Shown piece after piece: positions 14,296 through 16,392 of a DNA stretch of 16,392 nt. The notes below the pieces were generated by a model that was not told the origin of the DNA, did not search any database, and worked only from the letters and a program-made list of their open reading frames with translations. Source of the stretch: an uncultured Oscillospiraceae bacterium (GTDB taxonomy: Bacteria; Bacillota; Clostridia; Oscillospirales; Oscillospiraceae); the NCBI GenBank assembly GCA_910577525.1, contig CAJTLI010000045.1, forward strand, positions 1-16,392. The letters are read 5' to 3'. Position 1 is the stretch's first letter, and each line of letters opens with the position of its first letter. A program made the translations under genes and the position numbers.

Positions 14296-15480
14296 TTATC
14301 TTGTCCCCCGGCTAAACTTTCGCTTTGCTTTCTTCTGCTCCCGCTCTTGCGCCTCCCGGCGTTTTGCGTCCTCTACGGCCCGCTCTACTTCCTCCGGGCC
14401 GAAAGCTCGCTTTACCCGCTCAAAGTCGGCAACCGTCCCCCGCAGGGACTTGTTCTCCATCTTCACCTCCTGCAAGCGGTCAGATAACCGCTCGTTGCCC
14501 TCCCTGGCCCGTCCATAGTCCCCTTGCAAACGCTCATACCTCCCCTTCAACTCGACATAGGCCCGGTACAGGGAGCGTAGCACCTTGACGATCTGCGCCA
14601 GCAGGGGCTTGGCTTTCTTCTCCCGGTAGGACTTGGCGATCTCCAGCGGCCCTGGCTCCGGCAATATCCTCTCCGGGTCATCGGAGAACTGCGCCGCCAA
14701 CTGTTCCATGTTCCTCACAGCCGGGGCCAACTCCTTTAGCCGCCGCTCCTGCTGTTCCACCTGTCCCTGCTTCTTGGCCTTGGCCGCCTCCAGCTCGGCA
14801 ATCTCTTTTGCCCTCTGCTCCTTTTTGAAGTCCAGCACAGGCAGGTGCTTGTCGTGGGTGCCCTTGTCCTCCCACTCTATCCCGTGGCGCTCCATCACGG
14901 CGGCAAGCTGTTCCTTTTCAGAGCGTACCCACTGGCTCCACTCCGTGTCGCCCCTGGTGCCGCCCTTAAAGCCCTGGGCCGCTAACGCCTGTTTGAGAGA
15001 TACCCTTGTGTCCAGGCCCCGCTTGCTCCCCGTGGTGAACGGTACGAAGTCGATGTGCAGATGGGGCGTGGCCTCGTCCATGTGGAGGTGGGCGGAGAAC
15101 ACCCGAAGCTGGGGATTGCGCTTCTGGAAGCCCCTCATGTACTCGTCCAGCACCGCCGCCGCAAGCTGGCCGTCCTCGCCCTCGGCGCTCATGTCGTCCT
15201 TGTTCCCTACTTGCAGGATGATTTCATGGAACGGCTTTTCCTGCTTACTGGAACGTATCTTCTCATAGTAGTCCTCAATCTTGCGGTCTGCCCTGGTCTG
15301 CTTGTCATTGTACCGCTTGAGGGCCTCGTCAAACAGCTCATGGAAAACTGCCTTGATATTTTCGTGGCAGTAGGTTATATTCAGATGGGAGCGTTCCGGG
15401 TCGGTGTTCTTGGCGTTGAACGCCCTGCTGTTGTGGTTCACCGAGCCTTGCCCCACCATCGCACTAATCGTCCTTTTCAA
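14296..15480 (-). CDS. mobV: MobV/Pre-type relaxase (plasmid recombination/mobilization protein)
   Basis: A 394-residue relaxase that would nick oriT and lead single-strand transfer of a mobilizable element. The N-terminal domain has the HNSR motif (residues 16-19) and the metal-binding motif HMDEATPHLH (His133, Asp135, Glu136, His140, His142), which matches the HxDExxPHxH signature of MobV/Pre enzymes. Residues ~215-260 and ~300-390 are highly charged heptad-like helices, probably coiled coils for dimerization. The start is TTG at 15480 with a strong GAAAGGAG site (complement of 15488-15495) 7 bp upstream. No conjugation genes are in view, so transfer would depend on a helper. The hairpin-rich DNA just upstream is the natural place for its oriT. 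Clear terminator downstream. Confidence 0.9.
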   Translation of the reverse strand: MKRTISAMVGQGSVNHNSRAFNAKNTDPERSHLNITYCHENIKAVFHELFDEALKRYNDKQTRADRKIEDYYEKIRSSKQEKPFHEIILQVGNKDDMSAEGEDGQLAAAVLDEYMRGFQKRNPQLRVFSAHLHMDEATPHLHIDFVPFTTGSKRGLDTRVSLKQALAAQGFKGGTRGDTEWSQWVRSEKEQLAAVMERHGIEWEDKGTHDKHLPVLDFKKEQRAKEIAELEAAKAKKQGQVEQQERRLKELAPAVRNMEQLAAQFSDDPERILPEPGPLEIAKSYREKKAKPLLAQIVKVLRSLYRAYVELKGRYERLQGDYGRAREGNERLSDRLQEVKMENKSLRGTVADFERVKRAFGPEEVERAVEDAKRREAQEREQKKAKRKFSRGTR

Positions 15481-15920
15481 ATCAACACTCCTTTCGCCGC
15501 GCCAGCGGCGGCCTTTGTTACTTTCTGCGAAAGTAACGCAAAAGCACTTTTGACAGCCTTGCGGCCATCAAAAGCGCATTTGCGCCCTACGGGGTGGAGT
15601 GGGGGCGTTGCCCCCGCCGTCTGCGGACGGCTCCCCCAGCAGGGCTGCCCTTTGAAAAGGGCACCCTGCACCCCGCCTAAACTTTGACACTCGCCGTTGG
15701 GCAGGGGGGAAAGGCACAGCCTTTCCCCCCACCCGGCCAGTGTTCTCCGTGGGCCAAAAGTCAAGGGGTTCGGGTTGTATTGCCTTGCGGCAATCTCCAC
15801 CCCCAGGTATGGCCCCTTGACTTTTGGCCCCGCTCCCCGTGACGGCCGTGACGACCGTGACGATGTTTTACACACCGCCCCCGCTCTCAAAAAAGCCGTC
15901 ACAGCCGTCACGGTCGTCAC
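15477..15920 (-). CDS. Doubtful 147-codon open frame across the hairpin region
   Basis: A GTG at 15920 overlaps the RepA stop (GTGA), and its own TGA overlaps the mob start (TTGA), the arrangement expected in a coupled operon. Against it, the predicted protein is basic, compositionally odd (MTTVTAVTAFL..., SSRPSRG..., WGSRPQTAGATPPLHP), shows no domain that I recognise, and is dictated largely by perfect DNA hairpins and 9-bp repeats. No clear ribosome site is seen. I list it because both overlaps are exact. It is more likely an incidental frame in an oriT/oriV region. Confidence 0.25.
   Translation of the reverse strand: MTTVTAVTAFLRAGAVCKTSSRSSRPSRGAGPKVKGPYLGVEIAARQYNPNPLTFGPRRTLAGWGERLCLSPLPNGECQSLGGVQGALFKGQPCWGSRPQTAGATPPLHPVGRKCAFDGRKAVKSAFALLSQKVTKAAAGAAKGVLI
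15517..15537. repeat. Perfect hairpin, oriT/regulatory candidate next to mob
   Basis: GTTACTTTC (15517-15525) pairs with GAAAGTAAC (15529-15537) around loop TGC. It lies 37 bp before the mob start. It is the closest hairpin to the relaxase gene and a plausible relaxase recognition or autoregulation site. Confidence 0.55.
15601..15669. repeat. Three consecutive hairpins
   Basis: GGGGGC/GCCCCC (15601-15606, 15610-15615), GCCGTC/GACGGC (15616-15621, 15626-15631), and an imperfect long stem GCAGGG..GCCCTT / AAGGGC.CCCTGC (15639-15669). They follow each other with almost no gap, which is unusual outside replication or transfer origins. Confidence 0.6.
15704..15730. repeat. Perfect 12-bp-stem hairpin
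   Basis: GGGGGGAAAGGC (15704-15715) and GCCTTTCCCCCC (15719-15730) are perfectly complementary around a three-base loop ACA. No T run follows on either strand, so an origin structure fits better than a terminator. Confidence 0.6.
15751..15830. repeat. 18-bp perfect inverted repeat enclosing a smaller hairpin
   Basis: GGGCCAAAAGTCAAGGGG (15751-15768) is the exact reverse complement of 15813-15830. The 44 bp between contain a second stem, ATTGCC/GGCAAT (15779-15784, 15789-15794). The nested cruciform suggests a protein-binding or strand-transfer site of the mobile module (oriT or replication origin). Confidence 0.65.
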
Positions 15921-15921
15921 G
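15837..15921. repeat. Two inverted arms of three 9-bp iteron-like repeats
   Basis: The left arm (15837-15863) is CCGTGACGG, CCGTGACGA, CCGTGACGA. The right arm (15895-15921) is GCCGTCACA, GCCGTCACG, GTCGTCACG, the same unit in reverse. A 31-bp spacer separates them. The right arm overlaps the end of the RepA-like gene. Tandem short repeats beside a replication gene suggest iterons, that is, an origin or a binding site for autoregulation. Confidence 0.6.
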
Positions 15922-16392
15922 CCTGGGGCGGTTCCAGGGTGAGGGTGATACTTCTCCCGGCGTGGCTCCTGCTGTTCTCATAGCGGATGTGGTACTCCGC
16001 CGCCAGCCTCCCGGCCCGGACATTCAGCCGCATCGCCAGGGCGTTGGGCTTCATGTCGGTCTGGATAGCCGCCGCCAGCTCCGTGGCGGTGCCGCCCCAG
16101 GCGGGCCTGTCCGCCGTTACAAGGGCGGCAACGGCCTCCAATACCGGGTCAGGCGGTTCCACCCACGGCTCCGTTTCCAGCCGTTCCAGCTCCCACACAA
16201 GCCGCTCCCTGTTCTTGGTGAGATACATCCGCTGGTCTTGCTGGTCACGCCCTGCCACGTCCAGAATGGCGCTGCCGTCCGTCCGCTTCTCCTTTTGAAG
16301 AAGAAAGGCCCCGTCCGCAGCTCCCAACAGGCCGTTGGTGCCGGAAATCATATCAAACTTATCGTCTGCCTGTTGCTTTCGGGTATGGTGTA
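15917..16392 (-). CDS. RepA-like AAA ATPase (plasmid replicative helicase type), 3' part only
   Basis: The gene enters from the right edge; about 157 C-terminal residues are present. The frame reads through the edge as HHTRKQQADDKFDMISGTNG, followed by LLGAADGAFLL and a helical C-terminus ending LEPPQA. The HHTRK and SGTNGLLGAADGA segments are typical of RecA-fold AAA ATPases (AAA_25/RepA group) that serve as replication proteins or helicases on plasmids and integrative elements of Firmicutes. The internal ATG at 16351 is not the start. The Walker motifs must lie outside the window. The C-terminal ~90 residues may form a DNA-binding region. Together with mobV it marks a mobilizable element. 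Confidence 0.75.
   Translation of the reverse strand, partial: HHTRKQQADDKFDMISGTNGLLGAADGAFLLQKEKRTDGSAILDVAGRDQQDQRMYLTKNRERLVWELERLETEPWVEPPDPVLEAVAALVTADRPAWGGTATELAAAIQTDMKPNALAMRLNVRAGRLAAEYHIRYENSRSHAGRSITLTLEPPQA

Noticed and set aside
15517..15830. CRISPR array, suggested by many short repeats
   Set aside because: The repeats are inverted hairpins of different sequence, not regularly spaced direct repeats with unique spacers, and no cas genes are present.
1..16392. tRNA or rRNA genes
   Set aside because: No cloverleaf with CCA-type acceptor ends or conserved rRNA stretches was seen on either strand. This was a visual scan only.

Overview
The window looks like a piece of a gut Clostridia genome, most likely Oscillospiraceae/Ruminococcaceae. 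The evidence is GC-rich coding sequence with strong GGAGG-type ribosome sites, an Agr/LytTR-type two-component pair, a membrane-anchored family 3 glycoside hydrolase with reversed domain order, BspA-type leucine-rich-repeat surface proteins, and a MobV/RepA mobilizable module. This assignment comes from gene style, not from a marker gene.

Layout. Bases 1-48 look like one end of an IS3-family (IS150-like) insertion sequence. Bases 69-1954 (minus strand) hold a GHKL sensor kinase and the remains of its LytTR response regulator. The regulator has lost its first ~50 codons and also carries a one-base frameshift in a homopolymer. At about 1955 it runs directly into a divergently oriented GH3 gene (to 5746) whose own 5' end is missing. 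This point is therefore a deletion or rearrangement junction, or an assembly chimera.

Bases 5984-12482 are a tight five-gene plus-strand operon that resembles the dlt and alginate-acetylation logic: a lipoprotein with an SGNH-like domain, an AMP-forming acyl ligase, a tiny membrane protein, an MBOAT acyltransferase, and a secreted SGNH protein. No acyl-carrier gene is visible. The two SGNH proteins both carry BspA-like repeats but in opposite domain order, and the first has Cys where the second has the catalytic Ser. The likely role is O-acylation of a cell-surface polymer. The operon is bracketed by two inverted copies of a ~165-bp MITE-like repeat with TA ends (5744-5908 and 12536-12701), each followed by a strong hairpin.

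Bases 12781-13175 contain no gene that I can support, only an operator-like GTTATCA repeat. From ~12900 the DNA turns AT-rich and carries a small minus-strand operon (DUF3795 Cys-rich protein, then a VOC/glyoxalase-fold protein) with a near-consensus promoter. Bases 14255-16392 return to high GC and form a mobilization/replication module: a MobV relaxase with its own terminator, a ~400-bp region packed with perfect hairpins, and the 3' end of a RepA-like AAA ATPase that runs off the right edge.
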